From contig CM035358.1 in NCBI GenBank assembly GCA_020137815.1, forward strand, positions 457,356 through 521,355: DNA of 64,000 bases, in the 5' to 3' direction. Of the stretch, positions 12,225 through 23,735 are shown in pieces; position 1 is the first letter of the stretch, and each line of letters begins with the position of its first letter. The stretch is from Hormiphora californensis. Taxonomy: Eukaryota; Ctenophora; Tentaculata; Cydippida; Pleurobrachiidae. The notes beneath the pieces were generated by a model. The model worked only from the letters and a program-made list of their open reading frames with translations, ran no database searches and had not been told where the DNA came from. Position numbers and translations under genes: made by a program.

Positions 12225-13668
12225 TCAAACATTAAGTTTCGGTGCCTCTACCTCCAGATGTTCCCTATACTTCTCCAGAGCAGGTCTCAACTCCTCCTTC
12301 ACAAACTTTTCAACTTGTTCCGGGCACCGTCCTATAAACTTACTGGGATCCAAAATGTCATCCAAACTCTCCTTCACAGGGGCGAAGAACTCGTCTCTAG
12401 ATACTCGCTCTATCATATCATTAACCCCACCCTCCTCCTTCACATTCTTCCCTGCTTCCTGAGCCAGCACTCTCAATCTCTCGTGACACTCTTGTCTGTC
12501 AGCCCCAGATTTAACCATCGCCATCAGGATATTCTCTGTGGCCATGAAGGGGAGCTCTTCAGAGATCCGTTTAGCAATAACACGAGGGTAGACCACCATC
12601 CCACTAACAATGTTTAGAGTGGTGTTGAGCAGGATATCAGCTGTTAGGAAGGCCTCTGCAATCACCACACGCCTGTTGGCTGAATCGTCCAGGGTTCGTT
12701 CGAACCATTGGTTAGCGTGAGTGTGAGCAGCAGAGAGAGGCAAGGAGAGGAGGTGCCGAGCTAAGGAGCAGCACCTCTCAGATCTCATCGGGTTTCGTTT
12801 GTAAGGCATTGCACTGCTACCAATCTGGTTCTTTTCAAATGGTTCCTCTAGCTCTTTTAGACTGGCTAACAGTCTCAAATCGGTGCAGAACTTATTGACT
12901 GAGGTTCCAATACCAGCAACAGCATTCAGGATCATTGCATCAATTTTCCGGGAGTAAGTTTGGCCGGTAATGGTGAATTTCGAGGAAAACCCAGCTTTCT
13001 CGGAAACCAGTTTGTCTAAATCCTCTACCTTGTCATGTTCTCCATTGAAGAGCTCCAGAAAACTGGCCTGGGTTCCAGTTGTACCCTTCACGCCCCTGAA
13101 CCTCATTCCCTCAATCTCACGTTCCAGTGCTGCGAGGTCCAATAAGAAATCTTGAGCCCAGATACAAGAACGCTTGCCAACTGTTGTGATTTGAGCCGGC
13201 TGGAAGTGAGTGAAACCAAGTTGAGGGATTGACTTGTTGGAGACTGCGAAACTGGCGAATGCATTACAAACCCTAGCTAACTTTGAGCACAGCAACTTCA
13301 ATCCATCTCTCATCACAATAAGATCAGTGTTGTCCCCAACAAAGCAGCTGGTAGCCCCTAGATGTATAATTGGAGCTGCAGACTGGACATGCTGCTCCAA
13401 AAGTGTGCACGTGGGCCATGACATCATGACGACGAGATTTCTCCTCAGCGGCAGCTCGAGCCCAGTCAATATTAGATATATTTTCTCGCATTTCTGATAT
13501 CTGCTCTTTTGTGATTTCTAGACCAAGTTCCATTTCCGATTCTGCAAGGTCAGCCCAGAGTTTTCGCCAAGTCTCGAACTTCTTCCGATCGGAAAAGATG
13601 TAACTCATCTCCTCCGACGCATAGCGATCAGTCAGAGGGCTACGGTACTTTGATTGGGGTTCTGCCAT
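12225..13668 (-). CDS. ADSL: Adenylosuccinate lyase, intronless, one apparent frameshift
   Basis: Purine biosynthesis enzyme: splits SAICAR to AICAR and adenylosuccinate to AMP, releasing fumarate; cytosolic homotetramer. The start gives [18 protein letters not shown], which aligns with the animal N terminus. Conserved blocks are present: [39 protein letters not shown] and the fumarate-lyase signature [18 protein letters not shown]. The frame changes once near 13380: 1444 nt is 481 codons plus one base. Dropping one T (minus strand) restores [11 protein letters not shown], like the family, giving about 480 aa (human 484). No introns, unlike most neighbours. It is either a functional gene with a consensus error, an old retrocopy that replaced the parent gene, or a young pseudogene. 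The rest of the frame is intact and conserved, which favours the first two. Confidence 0.93.
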
Positions 13669-13762
13669 TACACTAGGGTCAAGCTGAAGGTGAAAAAGAG
13701 GAAAAGATGGCAAGCGGAGTGGAGAAATCTGAAAATCGCGGCGAAAAACGGAAAAAAAACTT

Positions 13763-14330
13763 GGCATACGTTGCAGGCCCCTTATAATATAATATAAGGG
13801 GCCTGGAGGGAATACCGCGCTAGGGGGGAATACATAATCAATCATATCTCCAGTTCCAGATAAGGTACAGAAATCGTTTTGGTAGCGTTGGAAAGAGGAA
13901 GATAACAGCTTTCAAATGCAACCGGTTTCAGGTTTCTATCTTATCAGGAACAGGAGATATGAACCAAACTCCGCAAAATCGAGTGCGGTAAAATCAAAAT
14001 TTGAATGAAATTTTAAAAAAGGTGTCCCTGCAAGAATCTGTGACGTCACTTTTTGAAAACAACCCATCTTTCAACGGCTATTGCTCAGCCTTCTTAAGTC
14101 CAATTAACTTCTCTCAAAAACAGCAAGGTAGATAATCGTCAGATCTAACAACTGGTGAAAGAATCAAGTCAAACGGACTTCAGGAGCCAAAGTTATAAGC
14201 ACCGCCGTTTTTTCGACCGCAAAGTTATCTTCGACCCAGCCGGGATCAGGCCAAACGCGCGCGCGGCATTCCCTCCAGTCCCCTCGTTGCGGGGGTGCGC
14301 GCATGAGGGGGCTGCAGCGCATTCCAAAAA
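13763..14330. repeat. Inverted-repeat-bearing repeat with CCCCTTATA...TAAGGGG palindrome
   Basis: A short palindrome at 13778-13803 is flanked by ggcatacgttgcagg. The block ctggagggaataccgcgc at 13803-13820 recurs inverted at about 14263-14281. A related palindrome module is found at 22284-22330. These look like pieces of one dispersed non-coding repeat family. No reading frame is credible here. Confidence 0.55.
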
Positions 14331-14470
14331 AAAAACTGAACTTTTTGAGCTGAATTTTTGTTTCAATCCCTTAAAATTAACTAGCGCGCATTTATACCGT
14401 TGCATGAGATGGAAGGCGCGAAACATACACGCATAATGCGCTGCATTTTCACGCGCAATAACGAATTGGA

Positions 14471-15006
14471 TTTTGAAATTCCCAAAATTCTTAGTGGAAG
14501 CTCTTACGGTAATTCCCACGCCCCGTGGGAAAGTTTTTGACCGTGGGAAAGTTTTCAAACCGTGGGAAAAGAGAGATTCATACGATAACTTTAAAAAAAT
14601 AATTATTTTTTTAATGTTATAGTCGAATTTTTTAATCAAGGGACAGGGGGCCGCGCATTTACAAAGTCTTTTTTGCGCGTGCTAAATGTTTTTGCTCATA
14701 TCTCCTCTTCCTGATATAATAAGATAAAGACTTGATCTTGGTTGCGTTGAAAAGGTCTTAAAATTATCTTTCCAACGCTTCCGGGTTCAAGTCTTAAGAT
14801 TGCCAGGAACTTGATCTCGATTGTCACGCGCAAATACAACGCCGCGCGACCTCTCTGAATGCGCGGCCCCTGTCCCTTGATTAAAAAATTCGACTTTATT
14901 GTATATATCTCTCTTTTCCCACGGTTCGAAAATTTTCCCACGGTCAAAAACTTTCCCACGGGGCGTGGAAATACCGTAAGAGCTTCCACTATCTGGGATT
15001 TCAAAG
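14471..15006. mobile_element. Foldback (inverted-repeat) element
   Basis: The left arm 14471-14663 matches the inverted right arm 14855-15006 with a few gaps; both contain agtggaagctcttacggta and several gtgggaaa repeats. The loop is about 190 bases. A 23-base block next to the right arm (14825-14847) is identical to 22139-22161. No transposase is encoded, so this is a non-autonomous element. I could not define the target duplication. Confidence 0.75.
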
Positions 15007-15639
15007 TTTGAGATTTTTGCCAAAAACGGAAAACCGCAAAATATTGGAGAAAAGGGGTCATTGTTGCGGGCTGCGGCTGAACCACCAAGCCAGCATAAGG
15101 CATAAGCTATTAGTTATGAGTACAAAATGAAGAGCTGCAATAAGAAAAGCCTCATTCACTCCCATACAGACCCGAAAAGTAAGAATATCTTTATTCTTTT
15201 CCCAGTCAATATTCAATACATTTATTCATTGCTTCACTCTTGATCACTAGCACACATAAACTGAAAAGTCCCTAACCCTTTTGTTTCCCTAAATACCATA
15301 ATATTTTTTGTCTTTTCTTTTTCAGACAACATCCTTGACCAGAAGAGCTGGCTGACGGCACACAATGGCGGGCTTGCCAGTTGCCTCCTGATGGGTACAT
15401 GTCTGGACTTCTTCTGGGTACAAGGACTTTGCAAGGATAACGTGTGGATTGTTAAGGCACGAGGAGTCAAAGACTCATTTGAAAAACTCCAGGAATGAGA
15501 GATTGTTTTTGAAACGAACCGACAAAGAATCCTCGGCAGCAATTTTGGGGCATGCTGTAGCTGAGAGAGTTGGAGGAGCAGGCAGGATTATGTCACACGA
15601 CTGTTTAAAGTGGGGATAAACCGGCTTGCATTTCCTGGA

Positions 15640-16755
15640 AACACAGAAAAATATGAATCAGTGAACTAGGGCTGCTCCAGAGATGCCCTCAGATTAATGG
15701 AGGTAGAGCGTCCTCTCCAGGATAGAATCGAGGTTTCTGGGTCTGTTGGATCCAAGGGAACTTCAGGAGAAATACATAACTGCAGAAATTGTCCCTGCAG
15801 AAATAAAATCCGATGTTTTGGAAGCGCCTTTTTTTTCTATTCTGGCTGACGAAACAACAGACTTAACCACAACCAGCTTTCGTCAGTTCTCCGATATGTT
15901 TCTATTTCTGGAAGCCAGCTAAAGGAGAATTTTATCCGATTCTACAACATCTCAGAGTCTGGGGGTGCTACTGGCCTGCTGGGCTGAGTCTTGACCTTCT
16001 CTGAGAAGGCTTCCCATAGATTACAATGTTACTAATGTGGTAGGTTAAAGGGGTCCAAAAACTAATCCGTGATAAGTGCCCGATGGCGGTATTCACACGG
16101 TATTCTCATCGTTTGAACTTGGCAATGGAAGCGTCAATTCAGTCAGTTGATTGTTCAAGACTTCTGATAGTATTGGACGAGATTTCGAAGTTTTCCGAAC
16201 TAGCTTCAAAAGAACTGCAGCACTGTCTTCCTTCAGGCCACCCGCAGTCTCTAACACCCGGTGGAATCACAAATCGAGACAACTGGTTCACCGTCTTCAA
16301 AATCGGGAAGCCTACCGCAGCTGTTTCAAGGAAATTAGGGATGGTAATTGGGATGTATCGGCACAAGCATTTGCGACCCTTTTCATCGGGCATATGGAGT
16401 CAGCAGAAAGGCTTCTACACAGCTGCTTCCAGATTACGGACGTACACACAGCTACAGAGTGTGGGTCTGAATACAACAACGGCAAACATATTGGTTGAAA
16501 CCCAGATGAGAAAGTTGGCAGCGCTAGAGCCTAGATACGGACCAAAAGTACGATGAGATAATTCAGGGGATATCTTCCAACGATATCTCTTCCGATGCCC
16601 GGGAAGAGCTGACAACAGTTGTGTGGGAAATGACTGAAGAACTGTCAAACCGATTTGAGAGTCTCAGTGAGCTAACATTTTTTAACCTGCTAGACAGAAA
16701 GGCTAACATTGAGCCGCTGGTTGATGTCCTCACCGTACGGGCATCTTTTTGAGAA
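15640..16755 (+). pseudogene. Degenerate hAT-type transposase (DUF4371/ZMYM1-like)
   Basis: Fragments in several frames match the order of a hAT-superfamily transposase: ILADETTDLTTTSF at about 15838, RYSHRLNLAMEAS at about 16100, NTRWNHKSRQLVHRLQNRE at about 16274, and a helical C-terminal part (EELTTVVWEMTEELSNRFES) at about 16602. Each joint needs a frameshift and stops occur between blocks, so no transposase can be made. The region 15300-15560 may hold more of the 5' part but I cannot assign it. Confidence 0.75.
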
Positions 16756-17541
16756 GGGTAGATTTGTAGGCCAAGCTGTTGGTTTAGTAGCTTGCCTTGG
16801 CTGCTCGTCTAGTGGTAGTCTTTGTAGAATTGAAACTCTATGTTTTTGATCAAGCAGAAGAATATAGTTTGTAACGTAACAAAATGAGAAGTTTCGAAGT
16901 CCCCCTTTTTCAAATCTCTCGGTCTAAAGTATGATCGCTCAGCAGAGACAGCTTAGTCATGTGATAAGAACCTAACGACCAATCATCACAGCTGAACCTA
17001 AGAGTGAACCAATAAGCGTGCAGTTCTATTGTTTGCGAGATATAGCGAGTAAGGATCTGAAGCAGCTAGACGTTTTACAAGCCCCTTTATGATGTAGATG
17101 AACTGCACCAGAACTGTGCAGTTCACAGCTGTAAAGAATGCTATAATTGTCTAGAATCAAAGGATCCAAGCTGTTTCCAAAGTGGTCATGGTTTTACATG
17201 AGAAGAGGCGAAGTGAAGAGGTCACAAACAACAAACAATGACAGACACAACAGATCACAGACAGACTAACATACTAACATACTAACATACTAACATACTA
17301 ACATACTGACAAACAGACCCCACAGATTGCCATCTTGAAGTGTTTTCAGCAGTCTCCAGAGCTGGGTAGGATCCAGTTAAAATTATATAAGAGATTTACC
17401 AATTGAAAATGGATGAGTTCGATTTAAAAAAGCTAATAAATCTCATATTGACCATTCCCTGGCCCTCTACAAGTTTCCAAACAAACAGTTTCACAATCAG
17501 CAACGTCGCTATAATTCTATGTTTATGTTTCTAGCACTATC
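16756..17541. other. Intergenic region upstream of NIFK with an 8-bp repeat
   Basis: No gene seen. An actaacat repeat of about five units lies at 17269-17312. The NIFK promoter and 5' UTR are presumably within the last few hundred bases; the start codon at 17542 follows ttctagcactatc. Confidence 0.5.
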
Positions 17542-19786
17542 ATGGGTAAAAGGAAGCTGAAGGTGACAACTGGAGATGTTATCCCTCTGGAGAGCACTGA
17601 TACAGTTACTGAACAGACTCTAGACAAGGTAATAGCTTTGATTTTACTGGGATGCGAGGGGAAACGATTTTGCCCGGTAAATTCCGGTATATATCGGGTG
17701 ATGGTAAATAGGGATCCGACTGTATCATACCTCGCTAATCTAAATACAATATCATTTCAGACGTACAAGGGAATGGGCGTTTTGTATGTGGGTCACATCC
17801 CCAAATCATTCCAAGAGAAAGAGATGAGGCAGTTCTTTGAACAATTTGGAACCATCCTCAAACTGAGGATATCCCGCAGTAAAAAGGTTTCACAATTCAC
17901 AGTGCTGTGATCTACTAAATAGGAAATCTATTTGTTTATCCTAGCGAAGAGCTATCAGAAAGTAACCGCCCTTTTCTCCCATCAGACATCAGAATCCAAG
18001 GGTTACGCCTTCATTTTGTTCGAAAACGAGGAAGTTGCCAGGATAGTTGCTAAAACCATGCACGATTACATTCTTTGCGGACGGACTCCTGAAATGTAAG
18101 TCTCCCAATCTCATTTGTAGTTACAGCTGCTGCTGCAGCACTGGGCCCCGTGGAGTTTGTGGCCCTCCGTTGTCACACTGAGTTTTTCAACTTTCTGTAA
18201 CGCGCTCTGTGTGAACTGTAGAGACAATGGCGCGCGGTGGAAAAACAACACAGACGGACAAACAAACTGCTGAAATCCGAAACGACGACTCATTCTGAGT
18301 GGTGAACTGGTCCCCCATCTCTTTCCTCACATTTCTAATCTTATTCAGGTCAGTTTATTCCCATGGACAAGGTCCACAAGGACACTTTCAAGGGATCCAA
18401 CAGGACCTTCAAGAAGATTGATTGGCAGGCAAAGAACAAAGTTGTCAGAAATAAGGTAAATCACTTCGGGCACTTCTCACTATCTTTCACTATCTCACCA
18501 CCTCCCTCTGTTTTCTCTCCCTCTCTATTTTGCCCTAGACTTATCCAACCTATATCACCAGGTTAAGACAGTTGAGGAACAGCAGAGTGCAGTAAAACGT
18601 CTATTGAAGGCAGAAAAGAACAGACGACGAAAGATAACTGCCCTTGGAATTGATTACCAGTTCCCTGGTTATGTAAGTTGTTTTTTGATTGTTTCTTTGT
18701 CAGTTTCTTTGTTTGTTTGTTTGTCAGTTTGCTAGTCAGTTTTTTAATTACACTGGTTTGAATAATCACAGCTGTCAGATGAAACTAATAAACAATTAAC
18801 ATTGCCAAACATAGATTTCATTAATCTTCGCTAAGTCTGGTCTCATATTAGTTTCTAATTTCTAAAACATGTAAAATATCGTGGTTTATGAAATAGTCTG
18901 GACACTACAGCCCTCTAAGTACCCTTCTGTGTGTCTTGTAGTAAAACATATATCTTCAGCCCTTTCTTCATCTCTCTCAACATGTCCTGTACCTCTCCAA
19001 ACTGGTTCACTAACAGTGACACATAATGTGTCCTGGGGTGTCCACTGTCCCCTGCCCGATCTAACAATCTCCAAATAACTCCACTTCTCCTCTCCTCAAC
19101 ATGTACTAGATACACATGAGCTATCTTCCACCTACACCCCGGGGTGAGAGATTCAGTAATGTACAGTACAGATCTCTCACTGTCTCTCTTTTCCAGACGC
19201 ACCCTGAATCTCGGTCTTTCTTTATCACTGATCGGGATAGAGAGTGTTGCACATTTCCCACTCAGTAGAAGTTCTACTATTTGTGCAGTTCCGTTGTCGT
19301 ATGAGGCAGTCTGGATTCCATCTCTAGCCCTCTCAACGGAGGGAGGTGTAATGGAGGTTTGCTGACTGATAAAATCCGATATGTAGTTATATTGCTCCGA
19401 TGAAATCTGATGGGGTGATATTGGATTGAATTAGTTTCAATCATTATGGGCAGTATAGTGGCCCCCAATGTAGTGGTATAATATAGTGGGCCAGGTAGCT
19501 GGGGTGTTTACCTGTGTCTGTCGGACACTGCTCCATAGACAAAGAATATCTGATGTCACGAGGGATTTGTTGTTGGCAAAGTAGTCCAGCAGTATTTCAA
19601 CCTAGAGCGAGGGATGTTCAGATTTGACGCTGATATTCATGATAGAGAAAAACTTGTGTTGTGTGTTGAACTACAGAATGTTTCAACAACGGTTTACCCA
19701 TAAATATTCGGCCAGACATAGTTGTTGCTTTAGTCGCTCCATTTGGCTCCGATCATATCCTCTCCACAACTGAAACAAATGTTTTC

Positions 19787-19851
<65 letters not shown>

Positions 19852-21942
19852 TCTCTCTCTTTCTCTCTCTCTCTCTTTCTCTCTCTATTTTCCTATCTAT
19901 CTCCCCCACTCTATCTCTCCTTCTCGATGTCCTACCTTGCCAGGGAGCAAAGCCTGAAATGAAACAGTGGTTGAACCGTGGCCTCCCATGTCCACATTTC
20001 TAATAACTCGTTTTACAAATATCTTATACAATCTTTCCTCTAACTTTCTAATTTTCTGCCTCACCCCTGAAAATACATTTGAAGGATCTTGTTTTTACCA
20101 GGGAAGTGTAATTGAGTGGTAGCACGGTTACAAAACACAGTATAGGATAGTAAAATTAGGAAATGCTGACCTGTAGAAACATCAGCCCCATCCAGAATCT
20201 CCACAGCTCGGAGGATAGGACCTGAGTTCTGGAGTACAGAATCCACATTTAGATCCAACAAGGGGCTTATTGAATCCAGTAGTAACTCGGCCCTGGTAGA
20301 ACGGGGTTAGGTAGACTGAGAGGAGGTACTAATTTGAAGACCGGGGAATCATGGGTTAGTTTCTATTCAGGGTAGCTTTATCATGTTTATAGTAGGGTAT
20401 TTGTTGGGTAATTCAACTGAAATCTTTCAACTGAGCGGGGAAATACACCACTTCCCCTGGGTACTTACTGACTAGTAGTTTTAACCCACACCTCCAGTAC
20501 TGGCACAAGATGCTCAATAGTGTCCAGACCAAATAGAAATCTGATCAAGTTAGCAACATCAGCCTGATGTCTCGGTATAATCTCGTCAAGTAGTGTTGAT
20601 ATGGTGTAGGAGAGGAGAGGCTCCTTCACAAGCTTCCCTCTACACTCTGAGGGAAGGGAAGGGTAATTCTCTCTATCATGCTATCATTTTACTAGATTTG
20701 TGTGTTCGTTACCCCTTAGTATGTCGTTAGTGTAGAAGGGCCCCTTCCATGGTAGCGAGTTAGATCCCCTTGGTAAGTTAGCTGTCCATCCCAATAACTC
20801 AATATTATCTGTTGGAAATAGTAAGTTTACAATGATCTCCTCTCTAATGCTCCCACCCTAATATCACTCACTCAGAATGGTTTGTGATATCTTGAGAAGA
20901 TCATCAGGCTCCTCTGTCCTCTCCACCCACTCCAAACACAATAATGGTATCCGTGTTACCTGCCCAATGTTACTGTCACGGAAAGGAATTAAAAAGGAAT
21001 TCCCGTTCAATTATATCATGATAGATTAACAGTCGATGCAAGACGTTTGTGGGAGTTCGTACCTGAAATTGTACACCAAACTTTAAAAAGTCCTCATAGT
21101 TTCTAATATCAATATTCAGTGGGCCACCATGTAGTAGTCTCAGGACATCCCTCACTCCCTTTGGGGTGAAGGAACCTAGTGCCAGTTGATCACTTGTCTT
21201 TACCGCTCTCTGCAGTAATAGTGGTATGGGAGTGGAATAGTGGCAATATTGCTATTAGAGCAAGCAACTTTCCATCTTTAAATCGCTCAGACTTTAGCTG
21301 TAAAGGGTACATCGCTTGACATTTGACATTATACCTCTAGAAAAGGAGAAGCATTAGCTAGGATGACTCCAGAGCACTTTATACAACAGTCGCTTCCTAT
21401 ACGTAGAACTATCTCATGGTGTATCGTGTCGTCATCAACAAACCTGGGTAACGGGGGGATTATAGATAGTTAATAACTAACTGATTGATACAGTGATAAT
21501 GCAATATATCATGAGCTGATACAGTCGAGCTACTGATTCCTATACCTTGAGAGGTCTAACAGTGCCGCTGTGTCCATTTAGCTGTATCTCTCACTATAAC
21601 ACTACTACTACACAACCAAGAGATTTGTTCAGAAGTGACAGTGTAACGGGGAGTGTGTGCGTGCATCCACATCACACATAGCACCAATATCATGCTCCGT
21701 CTCTTGTTAACACTATTGTCTGTTATCTGATATATTATGTTGTTGAACTGCTGCCACACTTTGCCAGTATCTCGTGGTGTCTGTTAAATACAATATTTCA
21801 GGCAAAACTGACTAATCCACTCCATTTTCAGGCAGCCATTGCACCCAAGAAGAGTACCAAGATTGCATTTGATGAGGAAGGAGAGCCCTCTGCTGCTGGC
21901 CCAGCTGCAGCCCCTGCAGTCGAGGAAATGGAGACATCCTAA
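17542..21942 (+). CDS. NIFK: NIFK-like nucleolar RRM protein (MKI67 FHA-interacting)
   Basis: RNA-binding nucleolar protein that binds Ki-67 in vertebrates and takes part in ribosome biogenesis. Exons: 17542-17628, 17761-17886, 17986-18095, 18349-18455, 18562-18672, 21832-21942. One RRM: RNP2 is VLYVGHIPKSF and RNP1 is SKGYAFILFEN. After it come the family block FIPMDKVHKDTFKG and the basic segment RLLKAEKNRRRKITALGIDY, typical of NIFK. The C-terminal tail is short and acidic (protein about 216 aa; human 293). Exons 3 and 4 are out of phase by one base: treating t18350 in ...ttcag gtcag as extra gives EMQFIPMDK, which fits the family. The last intron (18673-21831) contains an entire antisense gene. 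Confidence 0.9.
18915..21577 (-). CDS. BTB/POZ-domain protein of unrecognised family, nested inside a NIFK intron
   Basis: Eleven exons from the start: 21546-21577, 21335-21443, 21063-21209, 20872-20959, 20713-20808, 20469-20646, 20171-20292, 19936-19982, 19698-19769, 19512-19601, 18915-19361. The sum is 1428 nt (475 aa), in phase throughout. Residues 1-130 read as a BTB fold: start MDTAALLDLSRFVDDDTIHH, then CSGVILANASPFLE (the usual 'HKxVLAxxSPYF' position), then VRDVLRLLHGGPLNIDIRNY and VQFQVTRIPLLCLEWVE. A helical middle follows (LLDEIIPRHQADVANLIRFL, LLLDSISPLLDLNVDSVL). The last exon encodes a 149-residue region I cannot place. BTB domains mediate dimerisation or CUL3 recruitment; no Kelch, zinc finger or MATH repeats are seen. 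Exon 19936-19982 has a weak acceptor; a shorter 18-nt version would break phase. Confidence 0.82.
19789..19910. repeat. (CT)n microsatellite
   Basis: Long CT run in an intron of the antisense BTB gene, between exons 19698-19769 and 19936-19982. Confidence 0.95.
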
Positions 21943-22134
21943 ATGTGATGTTCGGACTGTGTTTCATTGACTACCGTTTTACATCTTGGGTTTAAAAGTG
22001 TTCAAAAGGATATTATTTATTAGTTTTAAACAATGTCTTTCGCTTCTAAGTCTTTTGCCAATCCACTAAATCAAGGGTGATGTAAAGCATCCCAGATGAT
22101 GAGCCATCATCATCATATCACAGAGCAGCGTGAA

Positions 22135-23310
22135 AATGCACGCGCAAATACAACGCCGCGCAAAAGTTTCAATGATTTGCGCGCATAATATTCGGATCGT
22201 TTTTATTTATTTTTTTTTATTTTTTATTTTCGGAATTTCAAATTTGTCAAAACTTTTTTACATTTTTTGCCCAACGTTTGGAATGTGCTGCAGCCCCCTT
22301 ATAAGGGGCCTGCAGCGTATGCCAAGCCCAACGTTAAAATCTCAAATCTGGGTGTTTGGAGTGCCAAGTTAGGGCTAAAGTAGGGTTTGAGTTGGGTTTT
22401 TCTCCCTCTCACGCTCCATCAATTTCTCTGTCTCTTTTTTCTCTACCTCTCCTTAATCATTTTTCTCTTCGTATGGATTTAATCTAGACTTTTTACAGTC
22501 TCTGTGAACATCAGTGGAGAGTGGTGACAGGGAAAGTTTGTGGGATCAATACATACCGTTTTTCTCAATACGTTTTTCTCGATAAAAAACTTGTCAAGGA
22601 TACCGTTTTTCTCAATACGTTTTTTCTCGATAAAAAACTTGTCAAGGACTCTTCAGTGAGTGTGTGTTTGAAGGACAGCTAATTTATAATTTATTACCGA
22701 ATCTGTGTATATGTGTTTGTGATTGTTTGTTTGTCTGTGAATGTGCTTGTAAGTTTGTTACAGTCGGACCCCGATTTACCGGGCCCCGATTTACCGGAAC
22801 CCCGATTTACCGGGAGCATAATCTTCCCCCAAAATAGGAAATTAACAGTATTTGACCCCGATATACCGGGCACCCCGATTTACCGGGCAAAACCCTTTCC
22901 CCCGAGCATCCCGGTAAATCGGGGTCCGACTGTATCATGTTTTTGCATTAACCGTTTTGTATTGACTGTTGATGTTGTGTTTTGCGTCTGTGACTTTGTG
23001 TTTAATCTGTTTTTAATCTGTTTTTATGTCTGTCTGCTTGTTTTGTTTGTTCATCACCTTGTTTTCAGTTTTCTATTTTCCATTGTTCCTCGTTTTTGTG
23101 CATCCAATGCTACTAGGATATGTTTCACTGTCTCTAAGTATTGTTTAAACCGCTTTAGGTAACCGCTGATGTGAACTGTATATTTTCACCTCTCAGCCTT
23201 GTATCACTTTTATTGGTGTATGGTGTAAGAGCGGGACGAAGTTATATATTAATGTGTGTGACTTTGTGATAAATTGTGCATAAACTTAAACTTAAACTTA
23301 AACTTAATTA
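22135..23310 (+). mobile_element. Retroposon-like repeat, copy A, with hexamer tail
   Basis: The 3' part (cgctttaggtaac.gctg, then gtgtaagagcggga, then ataaattgtg) matches the repeat at 40974-41117, and both copies end in a different short tandem tail: here (acttaa)n at 23282-23308. Shared 3' ends plus variable short-repeat tails are a habit of non-LTR retrotransposons or their SINEs. No reverse transcriptase frame is left. It includes a 47-bp tandem duplication (22553-22599 and 22600-22647) and is interrupted by the TIR element at 22761-22932. The 5' limit is uncertain. Confidence 0.55.
22761..22932. mobile_element. 172-bp MITE with TA target duplication (Tc1/mariner or pogo type)
   Basis: Terminal inverted repeats begin cagtcggaccccgattta and end in its complement ...aaatcggggtccgactg, flanked by TA on both sides (22759-22760 and 22933-22934). 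The subterminal motif ccccgatttaccgg is repeated several times. There is no coding capacity. Same TIR as the larger element at 46222-48066. Confidence 0.9.
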
Positions 23311-23735
23311 GAAGATGAACCTTGAAATTTGAATTTTATGTGAGATAAAAATTCTTGCTTACGTCACATCCCGGCCCCGGCTAATTTTTGGCCTTCCCGG
23401 CCTAAAATTTGACACCCAGCCACGGACCCCGGCCCCGCCCTAAAAATAGCCTTCCCGGTCCGACCCCAGCCAGAAATCTCGATCCTGGTCGGGCCCTGTG
23501 GGACGGCAATGCTGGTGTTATAGTGGTCAGTGACCAGCGTCCAGATCTCTGAACACAATATGATTCGACATCTCAGATTTCACAGACATCATACTCGATC
23601 AGATCTCAATTTTCATCAGATCTCAATTCTCAGATCGCTTGCTTTGTTCTATTCTTGATTATTTGGTGGTCTGACTAAATACTAATCATCGATTCTTCTC
23701 CTATAGATGAGATATGAGTATTAGTTATTAAAGAG

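Noticed and set aside
12258-13497. Plus-strand open frames opposite ADSL
   Set aside because: Shadows of a strongly conserved coding sequence on the other strand.
14193-15103. Open frames of 78-148 codons on the minus strand
   Set aside because: They fall on the arms and loop of a foldback element and have no protein-like features.
20061-21577. Minus-strand exons as FANCD2/FANCI or another HEAT-repeat gene
   Set aside because: The N-terminal exons read as a BTB fold and start with a clean ATG; the helical middle alone was misleading.
22713-23162. 149-codon open frame with hydrophobic stretch
   Set aside because: It spans the MITE and retroposon sequence; no conserved motif.
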